A stretch of DNA of 48,363 bases from Mastigocoleus testarum BC008 (GTDB taxonomy: Bacteria > Cyanobacteriota > Cyanobacteriia > Cyanobacteriales > Nostocaceae): NCBI RefSeq assembly GCF_001456025.1, contig NZ_LMTZ01000113.1, positions 23,958 to 72,320 on the forward strand, written 5' to 3'. Position numbers and translations under genes: made by a program. This document shows positions 24,112 to 33,261 of this stretch, one piece after another. Position 1 is the stretch's first letter. The number at the start of each line of letters is the position of its first letter. The notes below the pieces were generated by a model that ran no database searches, was not told the DNA's origin, and was given only the letters and a program-made list of their open reading frames with translations.

Positions 24112-24990
24112 TCAACGATAGCCGTCAGTTTCATAAAATCGTTCTAATTTTTCTGGATTCCTGACGCTGTAAATAGATTTAATGTAACCATCCACAATTT
24201 CAAATGTAGTGACGCTGTGAATGTCACCGTCAAGAAAAGCGATCGCGCCAGGTTGTCCATTAATTTCGATCACGCTAAAAACTGCTTTTAAAAGCAATTT
24301 GCGGCGCAGCGCGAGTAGAAATCGAGCTACTTTCATTGCTCCATGTAACGGTTTCAGGGCTGCAGGAACTTGTCCACCACCATCAGACCAATAGGTAACG
24401 TCTTTTGCTAAAAGTGCTACTAAATCTTGCAAATTGCTCTGATGCAAAGCCTCTAAGAATTTTTCTGTGATTTGCTCCTGTTGCTGATGGGAAACAGGAA
24501 ATCGAGGACGTTGAGCTGCTATATGCTGACGCGATCGCCGCAAAATTTGGCGACAGTTAGCTGGACTTTTATCCACCATCTGAGCAATTTCATCATAGTC
24601 ATATTCAAAAATCTCCCGTAGAAGAAAGACAGCTCTTTCAATTGGCGATAAACGTTCCAAGATTACTAAAAATGCCATCGAAAGTGAATCAGCTAATTCC
24701 ACTTGAAACGCCGGGTCGTCCCTTTGCTTAGTCAGAATAGGTTCTGGTAACCACGGTCCCACATATTGTTCTCGTTGCATGCGCGCTGAACGCAGATGGT
24801 CAATGCACAGACGTGTAGTAATCGTGGATAAATAGCTTTTAGCTGATTTTACTGTCTCCCCCCTGGTTTGTTGCCAGCGCAGAAATGTTTCTTGTACAAT
24901 GTCTTCGGCATCAGTTAATGTACCTAACATCCGATAAGCAATGGCAAGTAGCAAAGGACGGTGCTGGTTAAAGGTTTCAAGATAATTCAT
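24112..24990 (-). CDS. ECF41-family sigma factor with C-terminal SnoaL/NTF2 domain
   Basis: A 292-residue sigma factor. Region 2 lies at about 5-72 (AYRMLGTLTDAEDIVQETFLRW), region 4 at about 105-160 (SPIERAVFLLREIFEYDYDEIA). An NTF2/SnoaL-like extension covers about 170-290. The features defining ECF41 are all present: WLPEP in the linker (residues 80-84), DGGG in WSDGGGQVPAAL, and RNPEKL near the end. In this family no anti-sigma gene is needed; the C-terminal domain controls activity in cis. ECF41 factors drive their linked oxidoreductase, epimerase or carboxymuconolactone-decarboxylase gene, and the last of these lies immediately upstream here on the same strand, with an ECF41-type promoter before it. 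The inducing signal is unknown. Confidence 0.92.
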   Translation of the reverse strand: MNYLETFNQHRPLLLAIAYRMLGTLTDAEDIVQETFLRWQQTRGETVKSAKSYLSTITTRLCIDHLRSARMQREQYVGPWLPEPILTKQRDDPAFQVELADSLSMAFLVILERLSPIERAVFLLREIFEYDYDEIAQMVDKSPANCRQILRRSRQHIAAQRPRFPVSHQQQEQITEKFLEALHQSNLQDLVALLAKDVTYWSDGGGQVPAALKPLHGAMKVARFLLALRRKLLLKAVFSVIEINGQPGAIAFLDGDIHSVTTFEIVDGYIKSIYSVRNPEKLERFYETDGYR

Positions 24991-25098
24991 CTTTTTCTAT
25001 CGATTCACCTTTCTTGGATACTATGAAGATTGAAGGAGTAGATTAGTAGTCTTTTTCATTAATTATGACGGATTGGTTTGTTGTCAAAACCCCCCTAG

Positions 25099-25120
25099 AG
25101 AGGTTGCATGCAACGCCTCT
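25099..25120. repeat. GTTGCATGCAAC-type hairpin between CMD and sigma genes
   Basis: AGAGG (25099-25103) and CCTCT (25116-25120) flank the self-complementary core TTGCATGCAA, with two bulged bases. It is a degenerate member of the GAGACGT palindrome family. Its position between the decarboxylase-like gene and the sigma gene could reduce read-through into the sigma gene. Confidence 0.4.
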
Positions 25121-25169
25121 ACCAGGTTTTTTGGAAAAACTAACCCATCATAATTAATGTGGTCGAGTA

Positions 25170-25661
25170 CTATTTCATAGACAACGTTTCGGAATCTTTG
25201 CTGTTTTGTAATTTTTGAGGCTCATAAGTTCCCGGAACTACTCGGGTTGTAATAGCAATGCGATTCCATGCATTAATTGTAATGATTGCCATCAGCATAT
25301 TAGCAACTTCATCCTGAGTAAAATAACCACACACATCATCGTAAATTTCATCTGAAATATGATCAGCCGAAATCATGGTCACGGCTTCTGTGAAGGTGAG
25401 AACTGCTCGTTCTTCCGCTGTAAAAAATGGAGTTTCCCGCCATGCACTAAGGGCATAAATTCGCTGTTCTGTTTCACCGTATAATCTGGCATCTTTGGTA
25501 TGCATGTCAATACAGAAAGCACAACCATTAAGTTGGGATGCGCGAATTTTAATTAGTTCCAATAATCTCGCATTAATACCACAACCTCGGACATACTTTT
25601 CCAATTGAAGCATTGCTCCATATGCAGCAGAGTAACTGTCAAATTCCATTCTGGGTTGCAT
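25170..25661 (-). CDS. Carboxymuconolactone decarboxylase / AhpD-like protein
   Basis: A 163-residue, all-helical protein of the CMD/AhpD family. The redox CxxC motif with its following His is present (Cys47, Cys50, His54 in NGCAFCIDMHTKDAR), so a peroxide- or thiol-linked activity is more likely than true decarboxylation. The C-terminal half (FTEAVT, EVANMLMAIITINAWNRIAI) is typical of the ECF41-linked subgroup. A good AGGAG Shine-Dalgarno precedes the ATG by about 7 nt. The gene lies 179 bp upstream of the ECF41 sigma gene on the same strand, and its promoter region carries an exact ECF41 recognition motif, so it is very probably the sigma factor's target. Confidence 0.9.
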   Translation of the reverse strand: MQPRMEFDSYSAAYGAMLQLEKYVRGCGINARLLELIKIRASQLNGCAFCIDMHTKDARLYGETEQRIYALSAWRETPFFTAEERAVLTFTEAVTMISADHISDEIYDDVCGYFTQDEVANMLMAIITINAWNRIAITTRVVPGTYEPQKLQNSKDSETLSMK

Positions 25662-25704
25662 TTATAAATCTCCTAAAAAATGATAGGAAGTATTTACAAA
25701 TAAA

Positions 25705-25731
25705 GACGAAATAGTATTATCTGTTGTGACA
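25705..25731 (-). promoter_or_regulatory. ECF41-type promoter upstream of the CMD gene
   Basis: On the minus strand TGTCACA (25731-25725) is followed after exactly 16 nt by CGTC (25708-25705). This equals the promoter motif reported for ECF41 sigma factors, as I recall it: TGTCACA, 16 nt, CGTC. It ends 43 bp before the CMD start codon, suiting a short leader. It supports autoregulation of the CMD-sigma unit. Confidence 0.85.
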
Positions 25732-25989
25732 TTGCAAGTGGATAAGGTAAATTTCCCTTGCTCCTTACTCCCTTACTTCTGTGCATTATAAAGATATGAA
25801 GTGTACTTCACTTAGATGAAATTGGCTGTAAATTGCCGCTGCAATATGGTTTTTGTGCTCAATATGTGTAGACTGTAGTACGTATGCTCGCCTCTTTTGG
25901 CTTAACAAACCGTTAGGATTTATAAGTTATGAGTTTTATGTTAATTAACTCTTGACTCTTAACGAAGGTAGCCTAAATCTGAAACAAAG

Positions 25990-27771
25990 ATGACCCAAGT
26001 TACAGCACCTCTTCTTAACAGTGAAGTTTCCCCTGCCCAAGTTAAAATTGATTATCAGGTGGCAATGCCTCAACCTCAAAATCATTTATTTGAGGTTACC
26101 TTACAAATAAGCAATTATTCATCCCCATTACTAGATTTAAAATTACCTGTATGGACTCCAGGTTCTTACTTAGTAAGGGAATATGCCAAACATCTCCAGG
26201 ATTTTGAAGCTTTCAGCGGCGAAGAACCCCTAACTTGGCGAAAAGTTAGCAAAAATCATTGGCAAGTAGAAACAGAAGAAGTTGCCAAAATAACAATTAA
26301 ATATAGTATTTTTGCGAATGAACTTACAGTTCGCACAAATCATTTAGATGCTTCCCACGGTTATTTTAACGGCGCAGCAACACTGTTCCGGATTCCAGGA
26401 CTAGATAAGCAAGCAGTCAAAATTACTATCATTCCGCCAGCCCCCCAATGGCGAGTCACCACGGGATTACCGCCGGTTTCTGGTGAGAAAAATACTTTCC
26501 TTGCTGCTGACTATGACACAGTTGTAGATAGTCCATTTGAAATTGGAACCCACCAAATACACCATTTTGAAGCTTTGGGTAAACCCCATGAGTTCGCAAT
26601 TTGGGGTTCGGGAAACTTAAAAGTAGAACCAGTAATCGCCGATTTCCAAAAGATTATTGATGTCGAAGCAAAGATGTTCGGTGGGTTACCCTACGATCGA
26701 TATGTATTTTTCTTACATTTGTTCGCCCAAGCTTACGGTGGTTTAGAACATAAAAATAGTTGTTGCTTAATTTATCCCCGTTTTGGCTTTCGCGATCGCG
26801 AGAAATACGAACGGTTTATGCAATTAGCTGCACATGAATTTTTCCATCTGTGGAATGTTAAACGGATTCGTCCTAAAGTTTTAGAAGTTTTTGATTACGA
26901 TCAAGAAAATTACACGCCTTCTCTATGGTTTTGTGAGGGAGCAACTAGTTACTACGATCTGTTAATTCCTTACCGAGCAGGGATTTATGATGTTAAAACT
27001 TACATCAAGAATTTAAATAAGGAAATTACAAGATACGAACAAACTCCGGGACGTCGGGTTCAACCGGTCTCCGAATCAAGTTTTGATGCTTGGATTAAAC
27101 TTTATCGTCAAGATGCAAACAGTGGTAATTCCCAGATTTCCTATTATTTAAAAGGAGAACTTGTATCCTTACTACTGGATTTACTGATTCGAGAACGTCA
27201 CAGCAATAAGCGTTCCTTTGATAATGTGATGGTGCAAATGTGGGAAAAATTTGGTAAGTCAGAAATTGGCTTTACCCCAGAAGAATTGCAAGAAGTCATT
27301 GAGTCAGTTGCAGATACTCAATTACACGACTTTTTTCAACGTTACGTTCACAATACCGAAGACTTACCATTCAATGAATATCTAGAACCTTTTGGTTTAC
27401 ATTTAGTTGAAGACTTACCAGAAGAACCTTATTTGGGTATTCGAGTTAATAACGAAAATGGACGGGAAGTTATTAAATTTGTTGAAGCCCTATCGCCAGC
27501 ACAGCAAGCAGGAATTGACGCCAAAGATGAATTACTTGCTATTGATGGGCTGAAAGTAGCAGCATCCCAATTGAGCGATCGCCTCAAAGATTATCAAGCA
27601 GGAGATACGATTCAAGTTACAGTATTCCACCAAGACGAACTGCGTAGTTTTCCTGTTACTCTAGATTCACCACGTCCTAACAAGCATTACCTCAAAGTAG
27701 TAGAAAATCCATCTTCTACTCAGCAAGAAAATTTTGCTGGATGGTTGGGTAAACCGTTGAAAAATATTTGA
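25990..27771 (+). CDS. M61-family metallopeptidase with PDZ domain
   Basis: A 593-residue peptidase of the M61 (glycyl aminopeptidase) family. The N-terminal beta domain (about 15-180) includes the PVWTPGSYLVREY family signature. The catalytic domain has the zinc site His282-Glu283-x2-His286 (AAHEFFHLWNVKRIRP) and Glu316 in WFCEGATSYY. A PDZ domain lies near residues 475-560 (YLGIRVNN, ALSPAQQAGIDAKDELLAIDG). There is no signal peptide, so it is probably cytosolic. Family members cleave N-terminal Gly or Ala. The gene is single: the neighbour on the left is divergent, and the next gene on the right lies 300 bp away behind repeats. Confidence 0.9.
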   Translation: MTQVTAPLLNSEVSPAQVKIDYQVAMPQPQNHLFEVTLQISNYSSPLLDLKLPVWTPGSYLVREYAKHLQDFEAFSGEEPLTWRKVSKNHWQVETEEVAKITIKYSIFANELTVRTNHLDASHGYFNGAATLFRIPGLDKQAVKITIIPPAPQWRVTTGLPPVSGEKNTFLAADYDTVVDSPFEIGTHQIHHFEALGKPHEFAIWGSGNLKVEPVIADFQKIIDVEAKMFGGLPYDRYVFFLHLFAQAYGGLEHKNSCCLIYPRFGFRDREKYERFMQLAAHEFFHLWNVKRIRPKVLEVFDYDQENYTPSLWFCEGATSYYDLLIPYRAGIYDVKTYIKNLNKEITRYEQTPGRRVQPVSESSFDAWIKLYRQDANSGNSQISYYLKGELVSLLLDLLIRERHSNKRSFDNVMVQMWEKFGKSEIGFTPEELQEVIESVADTQLHDFFQRYVHNTEDLPFNEYLEPFGLHLVEDLPEEPYLGIRVNNENGREVIKFVEALSPAQQAGIDAKDELLAIDGLKVAASQLSDRLKDYQAGDTIQVTVFHQDELRSFPVTLDSPRPNKHYLKVVENPSSTQQENFAGWLGKPLKNI

Positions 27772-27807
27772 TAGATAATTACTGGGAAATTTGAGTGATC
27801 GGTGATA

Positions 27808-27867
27808 AGTAATGGGTAATGAGTAATGAGTAATAAGTAATGAGTAATGAGTAATAAGTAATGAGTA
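27808..27867. repeat. Heptamer tandem repeat (GTAATGA/GTAATAA)n
   Basis: About eight 7-bp units of GTAATGA or GTAATAA follow the M61 gene. Units mix in a loosely ordered way, typical of slipped-strand expansion. A further partial copy occurs near 28043. It is non-coding. Confidence 0.75.
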
Positions 27868-27895
27868 TTTTAGCGCCTAGCAGTTAGCAGCGAAA

Positions 27896-27966
27896 GACGC
27901 ACCTACGGTGTTTGTTGACGCGGCTTAGGCGTTCGCCGGAAGGCGCGTACTAACACGTAGTGCGTC
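27896..27966. repeat. GC-rich imperfect inverted repeat element
   Basis: The ends GACGCACCTACGGTGTT and AACACGTAGTGCGTC pair over about 15 bp with two single-base bulges, enclosing a GC-rich core (GGCGTTCGCCGG). It stands out from the AT-rich surroundings and looks like a small dispersed element. A GC-rich tail continues to about 28035. No coding potential. Confidence 0.5.
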
Positions 27967-28070
27967 CAAACGTGTAAGCGCGCCCTGCATGACGTTGGTC
28001 AATAGTATACCTTTGGTATTGCAAGGCGCGTTTTACTCCCACAGTAATAAGTAATTAATGAAAAATACAG

Positions 28071-29306
28071 ATGATAAATAAACAAAATATAGTTGTTGTG
28101 GGTGGTGGTGCTGCAGGATTTTTTGGTGCAATTACTGCAGCGAGAACCTATCCCCATACAAAGGTAATATTACTCGAAGGTAGTCGGCAAACACTTTCCA
28201 AAGTACGTATTTCTGGTGGTGGACGCTGTAATGTAACCCATGCTTGCTTTGAACCAAAAGCATTAGTGCAAAATTATCCTAGGGGTGGTAAAGCTTTAAT
28301 TGGTGCTTTTAGTCGCTTTCAGGCAAAAGATACCGTAGATTGGTTTACTAAACATGGTGTCAAACTCAAAACCGAAAAAGATGGGCGAATGTTTCCCGTT
28401 ACAGACAATTCAGAAACTATTATTGACTGTTTGAGCAAAGCTGCACATTTTGCTGGGGTAGAAGTTCGCACTGGTGAAGCTGTAAACTTCGTTTCACCTA
28501 CAGGAAAAGATGGGGGTTTTGAAATTACCCTAAAGTCAGAAGAAAAATTGCAATGCTACTCTGTATTATTAGCAACTGGTAGCAATCCCTCGGGTTACAA
28601 AATAGCAAGGTCTTTAGGACATCAAATTAAACAACCAGTACCCTCATTATTTACCTTTAATATTCGAGATCCAGAATTTCAAGAATTATCTGGCGTTAGC
28701 GTTAAGTCAGTGCGCGTACGTTTAGCAGTTCCAGAAAATCCCCATCTCGAACAAACTGGTCCAATCTTGATTACTCATTGGGGTGTGAGCGGTCCTGCTG
28801 TCCTCAAGCTTTCCGCATGGGGTGCAAGGATACTACACTCAAACAATTATCAAGGTAGTTTACAAATAAATTGGTTACCTGACCTCAAGCAGGAAGAAGT
28901 ACGACAACAAATATTAGCCGTAAAAGATGAATGGGGAAAGCGAGCGATCGCATTACATCGAGGAGTGGATTTACCCCATCGTCTTTGGCAATATATGGTT
29001 AGTCGCGTTGGGATCTCTGCAGAAGACCGTTGGGCGGAATTATCTAAAAAACATCTGAATAAATTGGTTCAAGAAATTACCCAAGCAAGGTATTTTATTA
29101 GTGGTAAAGGTATATTCAAAGAAGAATTTGTAACCTGTGGCGGCGTTCATCTCAAAGAAGTAGATTTTAAAACCATGGAAAGTAAATTAGTTCCAGGTTT
29201 ACACTTTGCAGGAGAAATTTTAGATATAGATGGTGTCACCGGGGGTTTCAACTTTCAGAGTGCTTGGACAACTGGTTATTTAGCAGGTTTGGGGATGGGG
29301 GACTAG
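28071..29306 (+). CDS. BaiN/HI0933-type flavoprotein (NAD(P)/FAD-dependent oxidoreductase)
   Basis: A 411-residue flavoprotein of the HI0933/BaiN family. The FAD-binding Rossmann motif is at the N-terminus (VVVGGGAAGFFGAI), followed by the family signature KVRISGGGRCNVTHA and, at the C-terminus, HFAGEILDIDGVTGGFNFQSAWTTGY, which closes the FAD site. Members of the family include bile-acid dehydrogenation enzymes and many of unknown substrate; no physiological substrate can be assigned in a cyanobacterium. Full length, probably cytosolic. It stands alone on the plus strand, with the Crp-like gene 100 bp on. Confidence 0.88.
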   Translation: MINKQNIVVVGGGAAGFFGAITAARTYPHTKVILLEGSRQTLSKVRISGGGRCNVTHACFEPKALVQNYPRGGKALIGAFSRFQAKDTVDWFTKHGVKLKTEKDGRMFPVTDNSETIIDCLSKAAHFAGVEVRTGEAVNFVSPTGKDGGFEITLKSEEKLQCYSVLLATGSNPSGYKIARSLGHQIKQPVPSLFTFNIRDPEFQELSGVSVKSVRVRLAVPENPHLEQTGPILITHWGVSGPAVLKLSAWGARILHSNNYQGSLQINWLPDLKQEEVRQQILAVKDEWGKRAIALHRGVDLPHRLWQYMVSRVGISAEDRWAELSKKHLNKLVQEITQARYFISGKGIFKEEFVTCGGVHLKEVDFKTMESKLVPGLHFAGEILDIDGVTGGFNFQSAWTTGYLAGLGMGD

Positions 29307-29407
29307 AAAATTGTGCTCTAATTTATCCGTGCACTTAATCCAATAAAAATAGACTATGCCAAATGCAAACGAAAGTATTCTTGTTTGTATGAGTCTTTAT
29401 TGAATTT

Positions 29408-30004
29408 ATGGATACAGCAGAAATATCTATTCACTACAAACAAATGCGAGGAACTTTGAATAATTGGGTTGATTTAACAGATTCCCAATGGGAGCAACTA
29501 GCATCAATTTTTAAAGTTAGAACAATTGAAAAACAAGAATATATTCTTTTCCCCGGAGCCAAAGTACACGAATTATATTTTGTTTGTAGCGGATTACTGC
29601 GCTTTTACTATATTGGAGACAACGGTACAGAATCAAATAAGGCGTTTATTAGTGAAAATACTTTTGCTGGTTCCCTTGCAGCTTATCATCTGGATCTTCC
29701 TATTCTTTATGGGGTTCAGGCTTTGGAAGCAACAACTTTTTTAGCTGCTAGTTTTAGTGATTTTGTATATCTATTTGAAAAACACCCAATATTCGAACGT
29801 TTGGGAAGAAAATTAGCTGAATGGTTGTTAATAAGAAAGGAATTACGAGCTAGAAGTCTACAACAACAACAAGCTAAGGAACGATATCTGGAGTTTATCA
29901 AACACTATCCCGATTTGGTTCGACGGGTACCCCAATATCATATTGCATCGTACCTGGGAATAACTGAAGTATCTTTATCTCGGCTCAAACGCACATTCAA
30001 ATAA
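29408..30004 (+). CDS. Crp/Fnr-type transcriptional regulator
   Basis: A 198-residue regulator. Residues about 25-130 form a cyclic-nucleotide-binding-like beta barrel (YILFPGAKVHELYFVCSGLLRFYY, then SENTFAGSL). The central dimer helix (about 132-155) is rich in Arg, Glu and Gln. The C-terminus is a helix-turn-helix, RVPQYHIASYLGITEVSLSRLKRTF. The cap lacks the PRSAT-type arginine of cAMP receptors, so the ligand, if any, is unknown; it resembles the Bacteroidota-like Crp subgroup. It stands 88 bp upstream of the dehydrogenase gene on the same strand and could regulate it. Confidence 0.83.
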   Translation: MDTAEISIHYKQMRGTLNNWVDLTDSQWEQLASIFKVRTIEKQEYILFPGAKVHELYFVCSGLLRFYYIGDNGTESNKAFISENTFAGSLAAYHLDLPILYGVQALEATTFLAASFSDFVYLFEKHPIFERLGRKLAEWLLIRKELRARSLQQQQAKERYLEFIKHYPDLVRRVPQYHIASYLGITEVSLSRLKRTFK

Positions 30005-30091
30005 CAACTTGTTTCTTATCATTTGTTAAGGCGATACCATTTTGTTTTCATGTACATTGTGCTCGCAGTGAATTTAGAGCGACACACAACA

Positions 30092-30976
30092 ATGAACATA
30101 AAAATTGGTTTCATCGGAATGGGAATCATGGGTAGCCGAATGGCTGGAAATATTCTGCGTAACCAACAGGATCGGGAAATAATAATTTTCAACCGTACCC
30201 AAGATAAAGCAACTTCTTTGATAAATAATGGAGCTTTATGGGCAGATAGTCCGAAAGCTTTAGGTAAACAAGTTGATATTCTCTTCACTATGTTATCAAA
30301 TCCAGAAGCTGTTACGAACGTAGCACTGGGAGAAAATGGTTTTTTAGATACTCTTGCACCAGATACTTTATGGGTCGATTGCAGTACAGTTCATCCTTCA
30401 TTTTCTCGTAAAATGGCTCAAGAAACTGGAAACAAACAAGTTCGTTTTTTAGATGCACCAGTAGCAGGTTCAAAAAATCAGGCTGAAAACGCAAAATTAG
30501 TCTTTTTTGTTGGGGGAGATCGAGCAGATGTGAAAACTTGTCAATCCCTATTTGAAATTATGGGAAGTAAGTTCGTCCATGTCGGAGGACACGGGATGGG
30601 AACTTCAATGAAACTTGCAATTAACTTGTTACTTGGTACATCAATGGCGGGATTTGCGGAGGGTATGGTCTTAGGACAAGCTTTGGGTATCTCACAAGAG
30701 ATGCTATTCAACGTTTTGTTAGGAGGACCAGTTGTTGCACCTTTTGTGTCCACGAAGAAAGAAAAGCTAGAACGGGAAGATTATGATGTAGAGTTTCCCC
30801 TAAGATGGATGCAGAAAGATTTACATATGGTAGCTACTGCAGCTAATGAAGTCGGTGTTGCAATTCCAGTGACAAGTTCTGTTAAAGAAGTGTATCGACT
30901 AGCAATGCAACAAGGGTTGGGACAAGAAGATTTCTCAGCAATTTACAGCTTTTTGAAAGAAGGAACAGGGAATTAA
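30092..30976 (+). CDS. NAD(P)-dependent beta-hydroxyacid dehydrogenase (HIBADH/GLYR family)
   Basis: A protein of about 294 residues related to 3-hydroxyisobutyrate dehydrogenase and glyoxylate/succinic-semialdehyde reductase. It has the N-terminal Rossmann motif (IGFIGMGIMGSRMAGNIL), the substrate loop FLDAPVAGSKNQAENA, the catalytic Lys in GTSMKLAINLLLG, and the C-terminal LRWMQKDLHMV helix. The Asn-Arg-Thr after the second strand (IIIFNRTQDKA) suggests NADPH preference, as in the GLYR group. The start at 30092 (MNIKIGFIG) fits the family; the frame extends 23 codons upstream without similarity. A role in reducing small aldehydes such as glyoxylate is inferred. Confidence 0.88.
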   Translation: MNIKIGFIGMGIMGSRMAGNILRNQQDREIIIFNRTQDKATSLINNGALWADSPKALGKQVDILFTMLSNPEAVTNVALGENGFLDTLAPDTLWVDCSTVHPSFSRKMAQETGNKQVRFLDAPVAGSKNQAENAKLVFFVGGDRADVKTCQSLFEIMGSKFVHVGGHGMGTSMKLAINLLLGTSMAGFAEGMVLGQALGISQEMLFNVLLGGPVVAPFVSTKKEKLEREDYDVEFPLRWMQKDLHMVATAANEVGVAIPVTSSVKEVYRLAMQQGLGQEDFSAIYSFLKEGTGN

Positions 30977-31236
30977 GAAACTTTCAAATAAAAATTTCAA
31001 ATAAAAAATACATTACTCGTAAGGGCGCATTCCGGTGCCTCTTTACTGATAATAAAATCACTATTATGCTGCACAAAATCATGATTTGAATAACTCGTCA
31101 CCCAATCGTCACTATTGGTAATTAATACTAAAGTGATGATGATTAGATTAATAGTTAGTAATCAATTGTAATCATGAAGTGAAGTGAAATCTTCTAAGAT
31201 AGCTTACAACCAAATAAATATCTATCCCATAAACTA

Positions 31237-31893
31237 ATGCTCCCAGATTACAAAATAATATACTCTGCAAGAAAAACTATTGCTTTAGAGATTAATCAAG
31301 AAGGTCTAACTATCAGAGCACCCCAGAAAACTCCAAAAGAGGTGATTAGTAATCTAGTCAAGGAAAAAGAACCTTGGATCGATAAAAAACTTAAGAATTG
31401 GGAAAACAAAGTACTGGAAAAGAATACTCCATACCACAATACTACTAATCAAATCTGGTTCAAAGGTAGTGAGTTTCAATTAAGGAATGATAGCAAAGTA
31501 AACAATTATCTAATTCAAAATAACAATAAAACTATATTGTTCAATGATGATTTTTTCGAACTCGATAGATTCTACCAAGAAGAGTTAAGCACCCACATCA
31601 AACCAAAAATCACTTTGTTTAGTCATAAACTTCAAGTAGCAATTAACACAGTTAGAATTAAAAAACTTAAAAGTAGATGGGGTTCTTGCTCCTCTAAGAA
31701 GAATCTTAATTTCAATCTATCCTTAATAAAAACTCCTACTTTTATTATTGACTATGTTATAGCTCATGAAGTATCTCACCTAAAAGAAATGAATCATTCA
31801 CCTGCCTTTTGGGAAGTAGTAGAAAGTATATACCCTAAATGCAAAGAGGCAAAAATATGGTTGAAGAAAAATGGAAGATATTGGATTAACTAA
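31237..31893 (+). CDS. YgjP-like (DUF45/M48-type) metallopeptidase
   Basis: A 218-residue protein of the YgjP/DUF45 group, putative zinc peptidases often linked with restriction or DNA-repair genes. The zinc site is intact: His177-Glu178 and His181 (IAHEVSHLKEMNHSPAFW), with the downstream NHSPAFWEVV motif and the preceding signature KSRWGSCSSKKNLNFNLSL. No signal peptide. The N-terminal part (about 1-110) has alternating strands as in the family. No restriction or repair gene is adjacent. It is the last intact gene before a 1.1-kb gap and the NRPS locus. Confidence 0.85.
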   Translation: MLPDYKIIYSARKTIALEINQEGLTIRAPQKTPKEVISNLVKEKEPWIDKKLKNWENKVLEKNTPYHNTTNQIWFKGSEFQLRNDSKVNNYLIQNNNKTILFNDDFFELDRFYQEELSTHIKPKITLFSHKLQVAINTVRIKKLKSRWGSCSSKKNLNFNLSLIKTPTFIIDYVIAHEVSHLKEMNHSPAFWEVVESIYPKCKEAKIWLKKNGRYWIN

Positions 31894-33001
31894 GAAGAAA
31901 AATATCAGATTTTGATAACATTATATAAACTAAATAACCAAAAAAGGAAGATGCTACAAGAAAAATTCCAGAGTAGGATATATAAATGAATCCTACCTGA
32001 AATAAAGTAAATGTTGAAATACTCAGAGGGATAACCTAAATCCTGTACTTCACTTTGTAGCATAAGAAATGCTATGAATAAACTAAAAATATTACCACAG
32101 TTATACGTACAAATATTTAAGCAAGCTTGTGGGTTGATGTTGATGGTGGTTCCAAGCATCGCTAACTATTCAAGATTTATATTGAGAAAAAAGAAAAAGA
32201 AGTTTTTCACATGAAAATAAAAATATTGAAAAAGTGAGATATAGCCATGAATTAAGATTAATTTTACTTAGTCTCAATAGCCTTTTACTATATCCTCAAC
32301 TCATCTACAACATTACCCCTATTTTTGCAATACAACCGTTTCTTTGTTCGTGGTTGGGCATATTTGCCCCTAACATTATTATTTCTACAGAACTACCATC
32401 TTCCCTAGTTTTTCCCGATTACTTTTTAAGTTGAACTTGGGCATTTTCAATAAATAAATAAAATGTGCAAGTGCTTGTTTGTCCGCATCATTACGGATTT
32501 TAGCGTAGCGTGTGTTAGTCATACACTTAGTGTGGGCAAACGCCAGCAGCTACCGGTTTTACTTACGTTAGGAGGCATTCACGCAGTGCGTACAAACTTC
32601 TACCTTTCTTGATAATTAATACTCGCTTGGCGATTACATCACCATCTCTAATTTTTACAACACAACCCAATTAATCAGGGCAAATACATCTAAATTTAGT
32701 GCATAAGCTATTGACGAAAGAACTTATTTATGAATGAAGCGAGAAAATAAGATTTATCATCGAGGATATCTTGTCTACTTATAAAACTTGAGTCAGAAGG
32801 CTAACTAAGTGAAAACTTAATAAGCATTGCTTAGTACGATTACTTGAGGCTTTATTGAGAACAGAGAGTTTTAATGACAAGATGCGTTCGCCCTCTGCCC
32901 AATTAATTTTGTCTAAGTACTTATAAGACATTCTCAGTCATAAAGCGCAATATCAGTAGGACAAACAAGCTTATATTTTTCTCCAAGGTAGAGAAATTGA
33001 G
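31894..33001. other. Gap between YgjP gene and NRPS locus
   Basis: About 1.1 kb with no gene I can support. Short frames at 31905-32159 (minus) and 32234-32434 (plus) lack recognisable sequence. A GC-richer repeat-like piece lies at about 32480-32610. The frame of the carrier-domain pseudogene runs left from 33002 only to a stop at 32956, so anything ahead of it is eroded. The NRPS promoter should lie here. Confidence 0.5.
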
Positions 33002-33261
33002 ATGGATTTAAGTAAAAGTTTTTTTGCTTTAGGTATTGATTCACTTAAACACTTAAAGGTGTAGAACTGATAGAAAATTTGTCAAAAAGTTTGAATATTT
33101 CAATTGCTCCCTCTTTAATCTTTGAATATTCGACAATTGTTAAATTGAGTGAATATTTGATGAAAGTACATTTTGATAAATTCAATTTGAATCAAAAAAA
33201 TAAGCATAAACTTGAGCAAGTAGACCTAAAACAAAGTAATTGGATAAAGGTGAAACTATGA
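33002..33261 (+). pseudogene. Frameshifted acyl/peptidyl carrier-protein domain
   Basis: From 33002 the frame reads MDLSKSFFALGIDSLK, the phosphopantetheine site of a PKS-type carrier domain (GIDSL, Ser at 33041). It then hits TAG at 33062. In another frame from 33061 the domain continues: VELIENLSKSLNISIAPSLI, then FEYSTIVKLSEYLMK, the usual carrier C-terminal half. The break is explained exactly by a tandem copy of CACTTAAA (33042-33049, 33050-33057): deleting one copy joins the frames as GIDSLKGVELIENL. The stop codon overlaps the NRPS start (ATGA at 33258), a remnant of translational coupling. The upstream part of the gene also meets a stop at 32956. It is probably the tail of a lost loading or PKS protein. 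Confidence 0.75.

Noticed and set aside
25868..25881. GTA-N8-TAC, an NtcA-like site upstream of the M61 gene
   Set aside because: The pattern is short enough to occur by chance about a dozen times per strand in a window this size, and no -10 box sits clearly at the required distance.
27808..27867. Possible CRISPR array
   Set aside because: The units are 7 bp with no spacers; this is a simple tandem repeat. The same holds for 1118-1159.
31905..32434. Short frames of 84 (minus) and 66 (plus) residues between the YgjP gene and the NRPS
   Set aside because: No start signal, family or domain pattern; hydrophobic stretches from AT-rich DNA explain them.
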